DNA from: Hungatella sp. UBA3048
GTDB lineage: Bacteria; Bacillota; Clostridia; Lachnospirales; Lachnospiraceae
Reading direction: 5' to 3'
DNA: 43,678 nt
Assembly (NCBI GenBank): GCA_002367105.1
Contig: DFCS01000027.1
Span: forward strand, 6,691-50,368
The stretch's first letter is position 1; the number at the start of each line of letters is the position of its first letter. Positions 32,874-40,774 of this stretch are shown here, in pieces. A program made the position numbers and the translations under genes. The notes beneath the pieces were generated by a model. The model made no database searches. It saw only the letters and a list, made by a program, of their open reading frames with translations, and was not told the origin of the DNA.

Positions 32874-33212
32874 TGTGATTTCACCAGTGTCAGGATCAAT
32901 GATGTGAGCAGGATCACCTGCCCAGTCAACTTCAACCTGTTCACCAGGATTTCGTGGGATATGCATGGTAGCCCGGCGTTTTTGCTCATCCAGCTGAATG
33001 TAATAGCAGAACTGAGAATACATAAGAGGCTCTTCACCTGCCATACGACAATCCTCACAGTATTCACTCCACAAGAGTTTTTTGCTTACGCCATTGCGCA
33101 ATAACTCTTTTCGGATATAGACATAGTCAGGCATGTGTTTGTTCATAACTGTTTTGCCCTTGGGAAACATCAAATTCTCTAAGGATTCATCTGTCATTGT
33201 TTCACCAAGCGA
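32874..33212 (-). pseudogene. IS21-family transposase (IstA) fragment
   Basis: On the - strand about 113 codons match IstA: MTDESLENLMFPKGKTVMNK, DYVYIRKELLRNGVSKKLLW, EYCEDCRMAG, and HIPRNPGEQVEVDWAGDPAH, which holds the first aspartate of the DDE triad. The N-terminal helix-turn-helix and everything after PDTGEIT are missing. The frame runs into unrelated text on both sides, and no istB is present. The 32755-32873 part reads on in the same frame without recognisable homology and may be the eroded far end of the element. It cannot encode an active transposase. Confidence 0.8.
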
Positions 33213-33344
33213 CGTAACAGCGTTGAGGAGACCCTCAATGCCTTGCTGGATCATGAAGCAGATGAACTCGTTAATGCAGAAAAGTATGAGCGTTATCCTC
33301 AAGGAATGTATAGGGGCCATCATATATCAGTCAGAAAGGATTAA
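33204..33344 (+). pseudogene. IS256/Mutator-family transposase N-terminal scrap
   Basis: The + strand reads VEETLNALLDHEADELVNAE then KYERYPQGMYRGHH from 33222, resembling the conserved N-terminal block of Mutator-type transposases (ALNALLxxEADELxxAxRYER...YRxGHY). It ends at TAA 33342-33344, directly against the DeoR stop on the opposite strand. Only about 40 codons survive, fused to the broken IS21 copy. Confidence 0.6.
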
Positions 33345-34117
33345 ACTAAAATCACCTTTGAGATGCATTCATTTAATTTCTGAGCATATTGAGGAGGTAC
33401 ATCGGAATCCATAATTAATACATCGACTTCATTTATTTCAGCAAAGGACTGAAAATCAATATGATTAACCTTGCTGGAATCGGCGAGTAATATAATATTA
33501 TTAGAAGACTTAATCATAGCAGTTTTTATCTGTGCCAAATCGTCATTTGAGGTAGTTAACCCATGAGTCAGGCTTACAGCAGAGGAGGCGATAAACAGTT
33601 TTTCAAAATTATATTTTTTCAGCTCTTCAATAATTTGATAACCATAGCAATAATGAAACCCATTTCTCATCTTTCCGCCCATAAGATGTATTTCAAAATT
33701 TTCTTTTTCTTCTAAAATGCGGGCTATTTCAATATCATTTGTAAAAATTCTCAATTTTGAAAGCGAAGATCTGACAAGAGCCTGAGCTAAATAGAGCATG
33801 GTGGTTCCGGTATCGATTAATATGGTATCACCGTGATTAATCAGTTCAAGCGTCTTACTTGCTATCATTGTTTTCTTATCGCCATGCAAGCGTTCGCTTA
33901 TGAGCTGTTCCCGGTGCAGTGATGATTTTAGCATTGCACCGCCGTGTGTTCTGATTATATCTCCGTTACTTTCCAGTTTGGCAAGGTCTGTTCTGATTGT
34001 GGTACTGCTCACATTAAAATAATCAGCTAAGTAGTTTACACTGACCCTGTTCTGTGAACGAATGATTTCCAGTATTTTTTCAGCGCGTTCAATATTATAA
34101 ACGATATCATTTCCCAT
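33341..34117 (-). CDS. DeoR/GlpR-family transcriptional regulator
   Basis: 258 aa, full length. The N-terminal winged helix-turn-helix reads RAEKILEIIRSQNRVSVNYLADYFNVSSTTIRTDLAKLESNGDIIRTHGGAM. The C-terminal DeoR sensor domain has DTILIDTGTTMLYLAQAL, a sugar-phosphate-binding TGTT loop, and IILLADSSKVNH. Such proteins repress sugar catabolic operons until a phosphorylated intermediate binds. AAAGGAG at 34128-34134 (- strand) precedes the start at 34117. It is divergent from the deoC-led operon, its likely target, and probably represses itself as well. Its 3' end touches IS scraps but the C-terminus looks complete. Confidence 0.9.
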   Translation of the reverse strand: MGNDIVYNIERAEKILEIIRSQNRVSVNYLADYFNVSSTTIRTDLAKLESNGDIIRTHGGAMLKSSLHREQLISERLHGDKKTMIASKTLELINHGDTILIDTGTTMLYLAQALVRSSLSKLRIFTNDIEIARILEEKENFEIHLMGGKMRNGFHYCYGYQIIEELKKYNFEKLFIASSAVSLTHGLTTSNDDLAQIKTAMIKSSNNIILLADSSKVNHIDFQSFAEINEVDVLIMDSDVPPQYAQKLNECISKVILV

Positions 34118-34252
34118 ATCAATGGATGCTCCTTTTATAAATGGTTTTATTTCCTTTTATTTTAGGACAAATGTTTCATAAGGTCAATAGAAATACTTTT
34201 AAAACAAAAGTGGTTATCAAAAGAAAAAGCATTTAAATTATTTGCGCTTTTG

Positions 34253-34301
34253 AAACGAAAACAAATAAAAATATATGAAAGAAAATATTGACAAAACGAA
34301 A
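34253..34301. promoter_or_regulatory. Pair of AAACGAAA repeats, likely DeoR operators
   Basis: AAACGAAA occurs at 34253-34260 and 34294-34301, 41 bases apart or close to four helical turns. The second lies between the -35 and -10 of the deoC promoter. A/T-rich CGAAA-type repeats are typical targets of DeoR/GlpR regulators. A related AAACAAAA lies near 34202. Confidence 0.55.
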
Positions 34302-34316
34302 GCGGCGTAGTATGAT
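34288..34316 (+). promoter_or_regulatory. Promoter of the deoC-led sugar operon
   Basis: TTGACA (34288-34293) and TATGAT (34311-34316) with a 17-base spacer. The spacer contains an AAACGAAA repeat, so bound repressor would block RNA polymerase directly. Confidence 0.8.
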
Positions 34317-34344
34317 GTAAAAAACGATTAAAGGAGGAACAGAG

Positions 34345-35028
34345 ATGGCTTTAACTATCAAAGAGATTGCAGGAATGGTGGATCATACAAATTTAAAAGC
34401 CTATTCGACAAGGGAGGATTTCCAGAAACTTTGTGATGAAGCTAAAAAATATGGATTCAAGTCAGTAGCTATTAATTCTTACCCGGTAAGAATGTGCAGA
34501 GAAATGCTGGAGGGGTCCGAGGTGCTTACGGGTGCAGCCATTGGCTTTCCTCTGGGGCAGACAACAATTGAAGCCAAGGTATTTGAAGCGGAAAATGCTG
34601 TGAAAAATGGCTGCCAAGAATTTGACTACCTGCTGAATGTGGGAAAGGCAAAAGAGCATGATTATTTGTATATTGAAAATGAAATGAAAGCATTGGTGGA
34701 AGTAGCAAGGAAAAGCGGGATCTGTTGTAAAGTGATTTTTGAAACCTGTTATCTGATAGAAGAGGAGATTATTGAAATTGCAAAAATCGCCGGCAGAGTA
34801 AAGCCTGATTTTGTTAAAACCAGCACAGGCTTTGGCACAGCAGGCGCTGTCCCGGAACATGTAAGGCTTATGAAAAAGTACGCAGGGGAAGATGTGGCTG
34901 TAAAAGCAGCAGGCGGAATCAGGGATTATGAAAGCGCAAAGATGATGATTGAGGCTGGTGCGACCAGATTAGGAACAAGCAACGGCATTAAAATTATAGA
35001 GGATATGCAAAAACTGGGCATTCATTGA
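34345..35028 (+). CDS. deoC: Deoxyribose-phosphate aldolase family (DeoC-like)
   Basis: 227 aa TIM-barrel class I aldolase, normally splitting 2-deoxyribose-5-phosphate into acetaldehyde and glyceraldehyde-3-phosphate. Key residues are present: Schiff-base lysine K158 in DFVKTSTGFGT, K187 in AVKAAGGI, and D94 in EFDYLLNVG. Several family positions differ: VAINSYPV replaces the usual VCVNPxxV, DHTNLKAYST replaces DHTLLKPxAT, and TGF replaces TGK/TGF variants. It may therefore act on another short sugar phosphate. TAAAGGAGGAACAGAG precedes ATG 34345. It is the first gene of an eight-gene operon without any other nucleoside-catabolism gene, which also argues against a simple deoxynucleoside role. 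Confidence 0.82.
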   Translation: MALTIKEIAGMVDHTNLKAYSTREDFQKLCDEAKKYGFKSVAINSYPVRMCREMLEGSEVLTGAAIGFPLGQTTIEAKVFEAENAVKNGCQEFDYLLNVGKAKEHDYLYIENEMKALVEVARKSGICCKVIFETCYLIEEEIIEIAKIAGRVKPDFVKTSTGFGTAGAVPEHVRLMKKYAGEDVAVKAAGGIRDYESAKMMIEAGATRLGTSNGIKIIEDMQKLGIH

Positions 35029-35041
35029 GAAAGGACCTGAT

Positions 35042-36067
35042 ATGAAAGATAAAATAAAGGTTTGCCTGATCGGCTGCGGACGGGCAGGCATGATTCATGC
35101 AAAAAGCTATTCCAGATATGTAAAAAATGCAGAATTGATAGCTATCTGCGATCCCGATGAAGAAAATCTTAAGGCAGCCCAGGAAGAAGTAGAAGTTCAA
35201 AACATATACACCGATTACAAAGAGGTAATGAAGAATAAAGATATTGATGCTGTTATTGTAGTTACTCCTACAAAATTTCATCATCAGATTGTGATAGCTG
35301 CGGCCAATGCCGGTAAACATGTTTTCTGCGAAAAGCCCATGGCCATAAATGAAGAAGAATGCGACGATATGATTCGTGTCTGCAAGGAAAAAGGTGTTAA
35401 ATTACAGCTGGGATTCATGCGGCGCTTTGATAAAAACTTTCAAAAAGGAAAAGCTGTTATCGACTCCGGCGATATTGGCGAGGTGACTTTATTAAAATCC
35501 AATACCCATGGACCAAGTGAGCCAAAAGCATGGATGTTTGACGTCAGAAGCAGCTACGGGCCTATTGGTGAGGTGAACAGCCATGACTTTGATACCTTGC
35601 GTTGGTATGCAGGGTGCGAGGTGAAGAAAATACATGCCATAGGCCATAATTTTCGCAGTCCGGAAGTGAAAGAACAGTATCCCGAATATTATGATACGTG
35701 TGTGGTATTGCTGGAATTTAAAAATGGAATTGTCGGCACTATTTCAGGTGCCCAATATGTGAAATACGGATATGATGCTCGTGCGGAAATATTAGGGACA
35801 AAAGGACTTGTGAAAGTCGGCACGCAAAAGGCAGATGATGTTGAAGTAATAACCGAACAGCAGAAAAACATTTCTGACTCTGTGAATTCCTGGAGAAGTC
35901 TCTTTGCAGATGCATATGTTTCAGAGGCAGATTCATTTATTGAATGCATCCTCAATGATGGGGAGCCGGAAGTCACAGGCTATGATGGAAAAATGGCGTT
36001 GGTACTGGTTCATGCAGGCCTGAAATCGATTTTGGAAAAGCGTCCTGTTGAGATTTCCGGGCATTAA
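35042..36067 (+). CDS. Gfo/Idh/MocA oxidoreductase (inositol-dehydrogenase-like)
   Basis: 341 aa, NAD(P)-dependent. Rossmann start VCLIGCGRAGMIHAKSY, conserved EKP in HVFCEKPMAIN (about 95-105), and the C-terminal domain with YGPIGEVNSHDFDTLRWYAG, where the histidine and aspartate are the expected proton relay. The GPSEPKAWMFDVRSS stretch resembles inositol or scyllo-inositol dehydrogenases. It would oxidise or reduce a cyclic sugar or polyol carbon. It starts 14 bases after deoC with AGAAAGGACCTGAT as ribosome site. A second Gfo/Idh protein in the same operon suggests an oxidise-then-reduce pair; the direction of each is not known. Confidence 0.82.
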   Translation: MKDKIKVCLIGCGRAGMIHAKSYSRYVKNAELIAICDPDEENLKAAQEEVEVQNIYTDYKEVMKNKDIDAVIVVTPTKFHHQIVIAAANAGKHVFCEKPMAINEEECDDMIRVCKEKGVKLQLGFMRRFDKNFQKGKAVIDSGDIGEVTLLKSNTHGPSEPKAWMFDVRSSYGPIGEVNSHDFDTLRWYAGCEVKKIHAIGHNFRSPEVKEQYPEYYDTCVVLLEFKNGIVGTISGAQYVKYGYDARAEILGTKGLVKVGTQKADDVEVITEQQKNISDSVNSWRSLFADAYVSEADSFIECILNDGEPEVTGYDGKMALVLVHAGLKSILEKRPVEISGH

Positions 36068-36080
36068 AAGGAGTGATAGA

Positions 36081-37118
36081 ATGAAAGCAATTCGATTGCT
36101 GGGAAAAGAAAAGGTAGAACTTCAGGATATTCCGGTTCCGGAAATAACGGAAAATGAGCTGCTTGTAAAGGTGAAAGCAGCTTCTATATGTGGGACTGAC
36201 GTAAGAATGTTTAAAAATGGTTATAAAGATGTCTCAGAATGCAGGCCGCTGACATTGGGGCATGAATTTGCCGGTGATATTGTTAAAGCCGGTGAAAATG
36301 TAAAAGCATATAAAGCCGGACAAAGGGTTTCTGTTGCGCCGAATATTGGCTGCGGAACCTGCGATTTGTGCGTGAGCGGACAGACTCATCTGTGCGGAGA
36401 ATATGAGGCCTTTGGCGTGACAATGGATGGTGGTTTTGCAGAATATGTAAAGATTCCGGAAAAAGCCATTGTTCAGGGGAACGTTGCAGTGCTTGATGAG
36501 GGGATTTCCTATCAGGAGGCAGCCCTGGTGGAGCCGCTCAGCTGTGTTTATAACGGTCAGAAGCTTTTAAATGCCGGCCCCGGTGCAGACACCTTGATTA
36601 TTGGAATGGGTCCCATTGGAATTATGCATATTATGGTGGCAAAGCTGTTTGGAGCAGGAAAGATTTTTATCAATGATTTAAGTGAAGAACGCATGCAAAA
36701 GGCAAAAGAGTTGTTTCCTGATGTTATTTTGCTTCAGGGAGACGTGGAGGAAGAATTGCAAAAGACAGGCCAAAAAGGTGTGGATGTCTGCATTATTGCT
36801 GCACCTGCCGCAGCTGCACAGGCCCAGTCTCTTTCCTGTATGAATATGAATGGCAAAATATTGTATTTTGGAGGCCTTCCGAAAGACAGGGAAATGGTAA
36901 CAATCAATACGAACCTCATCCATTATAAGCAGCTGTGCATCCAGGGCTGTACAAAGCAAAGCGTGTCGGAATACCGCTTATGTGTAAAGCTGGTAAATGA
37001 TAAAAGGATTCCCCTGGAGTTAATCATGTCGGATACATATTCCATCAATTTCTTTCACGATGCTCTGGATCATGCGGCTGATGCGAAAGGGCTGAAGCAT
37101 GTGATTGTATTTGATTAA
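36081..37118 (+). CDS. Zinc-dependent alcohol dehydrogenase (sorbitol/threonine dehydrogenase-like)
   Basis: 345 aa medium-chain dehydrogenase. Catalytic zinc ligands are C38 (SICGTDVRMF) and H61-E62 (LGHEFAGDI). The structural zinc ligands are C91, C94, C97 and C105 (CGTCDLCVSGQTHLC). The nucleotide fold begins TLIIGMGPIGIMHIMVAKLFG. It probably interconverts a polyol and ketose, or a secondary alcohol, within this pathway. ATG 36081 follows AAAAGGAGTGATAGA; the upstream in-frame extension to 36048 overlaps the preceding gene. Confidence 0.85.
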   Translation: MKAIRLLGKEKVELQDIPVPEITENELLVKVKAASICGTDVRMFKNGYKDVSECRPLTLGHEFAGDIVKAGENVKAYKAGQRVSVAPNIGCGTCDLCVSGQTHLCGEYEAFGVTMDGGFAEYVKIPEKAIVQGNVAVLDEGISYQEAALVEPLSCVYNGQKLLNAGPGADTLIIGMGPIGIMHIMVAKLFGAGKIFINDLSEERMQKAKELFPDVILLQGDVEEELQKTGQKGVDVCIIAAPAAAAQAQSLSCMNMNGKILYFGGLPKDREMVTINTNLIHYKQLCIQGCTKQSVSEYRLCVKLVNDKRIPLELIMSDTYSINFFHDALDHAADAKGLKHVIVFD

Positions 37119-37150
37119 AGGAATGTCAGCCGGCAGAAAGGCAGGGACGT

Positions 37151-38680
37151 GTGAAGAATATTTATTTTATGACCATTGATCTTGGAACAAGCTTTGTCAA
37201 GGCAGGAATTTATGATACAGAGGGGCGGTGTCTTGCCGTAACGCAGAGCTCTGTTCAGAGTGACAGTTCCAGACCGGGTGTGTTTGTGCAAGGCGGAGAG
37301 GAAATTTTAAATAATGTTTTGTCATGTGTCAGGCGGGTCACCGGCATTTTCGGAAGTGAAAGCAGCAAAATTGCTGCAATCGGATTCACAGGACAAATGG
37401 CAGGTTTTATAGGAGTGGATAAAGAGTGGAACGATATTACCTCCTGGTCATGTTCTCTGGATACTCGCTATGTTCCTTACGCTGAAAAACAGATGGCAGA
37501 TTTTGGAGCTGATTTTCTTGAAATCAGCGGGACCAATGCTCCTTTGATGGCACCTAAATGTGAATGGTTTGTGGAGGAGTTTCCGGATCAGGCAAGATAT
37601 ATTGCGAAATATATGCTAATAAGCAGCTATGTAATCGGAAAGCTTGGTAGTTGCAGAATAGAAGATGCGGCAGTAGGCAGCTCCTACATTACATGGACAG
37701 GATTGGCAGATGTAAAAACCGGAGAATGGTCAGAACTGTTATGTAAAAGAGCTGGGATATCCAGGAAGCTGTTGCCGAGAATCGTAAAATATAATGAAAT
37801 CTGCGCACACCTGGATTCGAAAATGGCCAAGATTATGGGCTTAAAACCAGGGATACCTTTAGTCGCAGGTGCAGGAGATAAGATTGCAGGATGCATCGGC
37901 TCAGGTATTTTAAATACAGGTGATATGATTTTTGAAGCATCATCCTATGGTGCCTTAAGTTGTCTTGTTGACGAATACAGGCCAAACAAAACTCAAAAGG
38001 ATTATGATGCAATCCCTTCTTTGTTAAATGGACAATTTTATATCCATAAATATCTTCCCGGCTCCGGGATAACATTAAAGTGGTTTCTGGATACCTTTTC
38101 AGAAACTGCAATGGATTGGAAAAGGGCTTTTTCTTCCATTGAAGAATCGGCGAAAAAGATTGCCTGCGGCTCAGAAGGGCTGATGGCTGTAGGTTTGCTT
38201 GGCGGAAGTGCAATGCCTTTTGACGGAGAATTAAAAGGCGCATGGATTGGACATACCTGGAGTCATAAAAAGGGACATTTTTATAAAGCGCTTTTGGAAA
38301 GCTATGGATATGAGTTGGCTGCAACCATTGACAGCATGAAAAAAATGTATCCCGAATGGAAAGATCATACAAGAATCAAGATGATAGGCGGAGGAGCTGA
38401 TTCAATCATATGGGCACAGATTTTAGCGGATGTGACCGGATATGAGTTTGTCAGATTAAATCGGAATGACGCGGCCCTATGGGGAACTGCGGTTTTGACT
38501 GGGAGTGGAATTGGGATATTTCAGAGTGTCAAGTCGGTTACAGAAAGAACGATCCAGGAAAAGGACTGCGTGAAGCCGGATTATGACAATTATGAAAAGT
38601 ATCAGAAATATAAAGTGATCTACTCTGATATAAAAAAAGACGTGCACAATGCGTGTGCAAAATTAAAGAATGCTTTATAA
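37151..38680 (+). CDS. FGGY-family carbohydrate kinase
   Basis: 509 aa. FGGY kinases phosphorylate sugars or polyols such as xylulose, ribulose, erythritol or fuculose. ATP-site phosphate loop TIDLGTSFVKAGIYD at the N-terminus, GFTGQMAGFIGVDKEWNDI with the substrate aspartate region, AGAGDKIAGCIGSGI (the second phosphate loop), and MIGGGADSIIWAQILADVTG are all in place. It looks closest to xylulokinase-type members, but sequence alone does not fix the substrate. It starts with GTG 37151 after AAAGGCAGGGAC. It supplies the phosphorylated intermediate that DeoC-like cleavage and probably the DeoR repressor need. Confidence 0.85.
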   Translation: MKNIYFMTIDLGTSFVKAGIYDTEGRCLAVTQSSVQSDSSRPGVFVQGGEEILNNVLSCVRRVTGIFGSESSKIAAIGFTGQMAGFIGVDKEWNDITSWSCSLDTRYVPYAEKQMADFGADFLEISGTNAPLMAPKCEWFVEEFPDQARYIAKYMLISSYVIGKLGSCRIEDAAVGSSYITWTGLADVKTGEWSELLCKRAGISRKLLPRIVKYNEICAHLDSKMAKIMGLKPGIPLVAGAGDKIAGCIGSGILNTGDMIFEASSYGALSCLVDEYRPNKTQKDYDAIPSLLNGQFYIHKYLPGSGITLKWFLDTFSETAMDWKRAFSSIEESAKKIACGSEGLMAVGLLGGSAMPFDGELKGAWIGHTWSHKKGHFYKALLESYGYELAATIDSMKKMYPEWKDHTRIKMIGGGADSIIWAQILADVTGYEFVRLNRNDAALWGTAVLTGSGIGIFQSVKSVTERTIQEKDCVKPDYDNYEKYQKYKVIYSDIKKDVHNACAKLKNAL

Positions 38681-38703
38681 ATAAAAAAATGGAGGGGTTT
38701 ACA

Positions 38704-39564
38704 ATGAAGATTGGTATTGACAGTTATTGCTTCCACAGACTTTTCGGTGAGGTGTATGATGATCAGGAGCGGCCGGAAAAGCAGATGACAGTAGAAGAGT
38801 ATCTTGCGTTTGCCCATGAATTGGGCGTTGACGGGGTATCACTGGAAACGTGTTTTTTACCAAGCCTGGAAGATAATTACCTGATAAGCCTGGGTGAAAA
38901 AATCAAGGAATACGGCTTTGACTGTGTTTTTGCCTGGGGACATCCAAATGGATTGGAGAGAGGAAAAAATCCAGAGGCTTTTAAGGAAATGAAACGGTTG
39001 ATTCCAAAAACAAAGTTACTTGGTACAGACGTGATGAGAATCACAGGCTCGGCCTTTGACTGGCGTCATGAAAATCACCGGGAACAGATTGAAAGATTAA
39101 TTCCGATGTATAGGGAAGCGGCCGAGATTGCGGAAGAGTGCGGGGTAAAACTGGCTGCAGAAAATCATATTGATTTCACCGCTGACGAAATGCTGGAAAT
39201 GATCCAGGCAGTGGATTCTCCTAATTTCGGCATTAACTTTGATACGGGAAACTTTCTGAGGTTATTGGATGATCCGATTGAAGGAATGAAGAAACTTGCG
39301 CCATATGTGTTCTCCACTCATATAAAGGATTTAATAATGAAAAAGGATGCCAAACCGACAGATTGGTTTTTCTTTTCCGGTGTACCTGTAGGATTTGGGC
39401 TGGTTGATAATATGGCCCTTGCGAAAATCTTAAGTGAACATAATTATAAGGGATTTCTGGCGGTTGAAATTGACCATCCGGCAGATGAATGGATGGGATT
39501 GGAAAAGGAGGCCGTTGCTGTCAGCATAAAAAATCTTAGAAAAATTGGAAACACTTTAAAATGA
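38704..39564 (+). CDS. Sugar phosphate isomerase/epimerase, TIM-barrel (AP endonuclease 2 superfamily)
   Basis: 286 aa. It opens MKIGIDSYCFHRLFGEVYDD. Metal-site residues expected for the fold are seen in LAAENHIDFT, INFDTGNFLRLLDDP, STHIKDL and AVEIDHPADEW (E, D, H and E). The family includes epimerases, IolE/IolI-type enzymes and lyases acting on 3-keto sugars. Paired with two Gfo/Idh proteins, it could epimerise or eliminate at a 3-keto intermediate, as LgdB proteins do in levoglucosan degradation; this is inference. ATG 38704 follows AAATGGAGGGGTTTACA. The next gene starts 20 bases on. Confidence 0.82.
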   Translation: MKIGIDSYCFHRLFGEVYDDQERPEKQMTVEEYLAFAHELGVDGVSLETCFLPSLEDNYLISLGEKIKEYGFDCVFAWGHPNGLERGKNPEAFKEMKRLIPKTKLLGTDVMRITGSAFDWRHENHREQIERLIPMYREAAEIAEECGVKLAAENHIDFTADEMLEMIQAVDSPNFGINFDTGNFLRLLDDPIEGMKKLAPYVFSTHIKDLIMKKDAKPTDWFFFSGVPVGFGLVDNMALAKILSEHNYKGFLAVEIDHPADEWMGLEKEAVAVSIKNLRKIGNTLK

Positions 39565-39584
39565 GGAAGCAGGAGAAGAAGATT

Positions 39585-40760
39585 ATGAAAAAATTGAACA
39601 TTGCGATAATCGGTACCGGATTTATGGGAAGAGCCCATAGCAATGGTTGGTCACAGCTGCCAAAGTTTTTTTCTGTTGATTATGAAATTGTACTCAAGGC
39701 AGTTGCGGGACGGGACGAAGAGAAAGTCAAGGCGTTCGCTGAAAAATGGGGATATGAAGAGTATACAACAGACTGGCGTTCGCTGTTAGAGAGGAAGGAT
39801 ATTGATGTGATTGATATTTTAACTCCAACCATTGAGCATAAAGATATGGCAATCGCAGCAATAAAAGCCGGGAAGCATGTGGTTTGTGAAAAACCCTGTG
39901 CACTTACATATAAAGATGCAGTGGAAATGGCTGAGGCCGCAGAAAAAGCAGGAGTTGTAACATATTTGAATCACAATTACAGAAAGGTTCCGGCCATTGC
40001 GTTTGCAAAGCAAATGATAGAGAATGGAAAATTGGGAAAAATCTATCACTGGAGGGGAACTTATTTGCAGGATTGGATTATGGATGAGAATTTTCCTCTC
40101 ACATGGCATCTTGATAAAAAAAAGGCAGGAGGAGGACCCCTGTATGATTTATCTTCTCATGCGGTTGATCTGGCAAGGTTCCTGATAGGAGAACCAACTT
40201 CTGTAATGGCTATGTGTAAAACGTTTGTAAAAGAACGACCGGTCCCGGGAGTGGGAGCAGCTACATTTTCAGCGGGAAGCAAGAACGATGGATTGTTGCG
40301 TGAAATGCTGCCGGTAACCGTTGATGATGCTGCTTTCATGACACTTGAATTTGAAAACGGAGCCTTGGGAACTATTGATTCTTCCAGATTTGCCGCTGGC
40401 AGAAAGAACTATAATTGCTTTGAAGTATATGGAAGTAAGGGGGCCCTGTGTTTCAATCTGGAACGTATGAATGAACTGGAGTTTTATGATAATACGAAAG
40501 AACCGTCAGAAAGCGGGTATCAAAGTATCATTGTAACGAATGGCAAACATCCATACGTTGGGGCATGGTGGCCTGAAGGGCATATCATCGGATATGAGCA
40601 TACTTTCGTACATGCTTTTTATGAATTTGTTGAGGCGATTCAAAATGGAACACGAATAGCACCAAATTTTGATGATGGAGCCAAAATTATTAAGATTTTG
40701 CAGTGTGCTCAGAAATCCAGTGAAGAGGGACGGAAAATAAGAGTAGATGAAGAATTGTAA
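39585..40760 (+). CDS. Gfo/Idh/MocA oxidoreductase, levoglucosan-dehydrogenase-like
   Basis: 391 aa. It opens IAIIGTGFMGRAHSNGWSQL, with TDWRSLLERKDIDVIDILTP and HVVCEKPCAL. The stretch WRGTYLQDWIMDENFPLTW and LYDLSSHAVDLARFLIGEP strongly recalls bacterial levoglucosan dehydrogenases, which oxidise C3 of an anhydro-glucose with NAD. The AHS and YLQDW motifs are not found in the other Gfo/Idh proteins of this window. ATG 39585 follows GCAGGAGAAGAAGATT; an ATG at 39561 overlaps the previous stop and would place that site inside the gene. The substrate remains to be tested. Confidence 0.82.
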   Translation: MKKLNIAIIGTGFMGRAHSNGWSQLPKFFSVDYEIVLKAVAGRDEEKVKAFAEKWGYEEYTTDWRSLLERKDIDVIDILTPTIEHKDMAIAAIKAGKHVVCEKPCALTYKDAVEMAEAAEKAGVVTYLNHNYRKVPAIAFAKQMIENGKLGKIYHWRGTYLQDWIMDENFPLTWHLDKKKAGGGPLYDLSSHAVDLARFLIGEPTSVMAMCKTFVKERPVPGVGAATFSAGSKNDGLLREMLPVTVDDAAFMTLEFENGALGTIDSSRFAAGRKNYNCFEVYGSKGALCFNLERMNELEFYDNTKEPSESGYQSIIVTNGKHPYVGAWWPEGHIIGYEHTFVHAFYEFVEAIQNGTRIAPNFDDGAKIIKILQCAQKSSEEGRKIRVDEEL

Positions 40761-40774
40761 GAGAGGTGAGCATC

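Noticed and set aside
37833..38372. 179-codon open frame on the - strand inside the FGGY kinase gene
   Set aside because: Antisense to the conserved kinase phosphate loops; composition rich in S, L, R and H typical of shadow frames.
38704..40760. C-glycoside cleavage (DgpA/DgpB-C type) system
   Set aside because: A Gfo/Idh and a TIM-barrel protein are present, but the small DUF6379-type partner subunit of C-deglycosylases is not seen.
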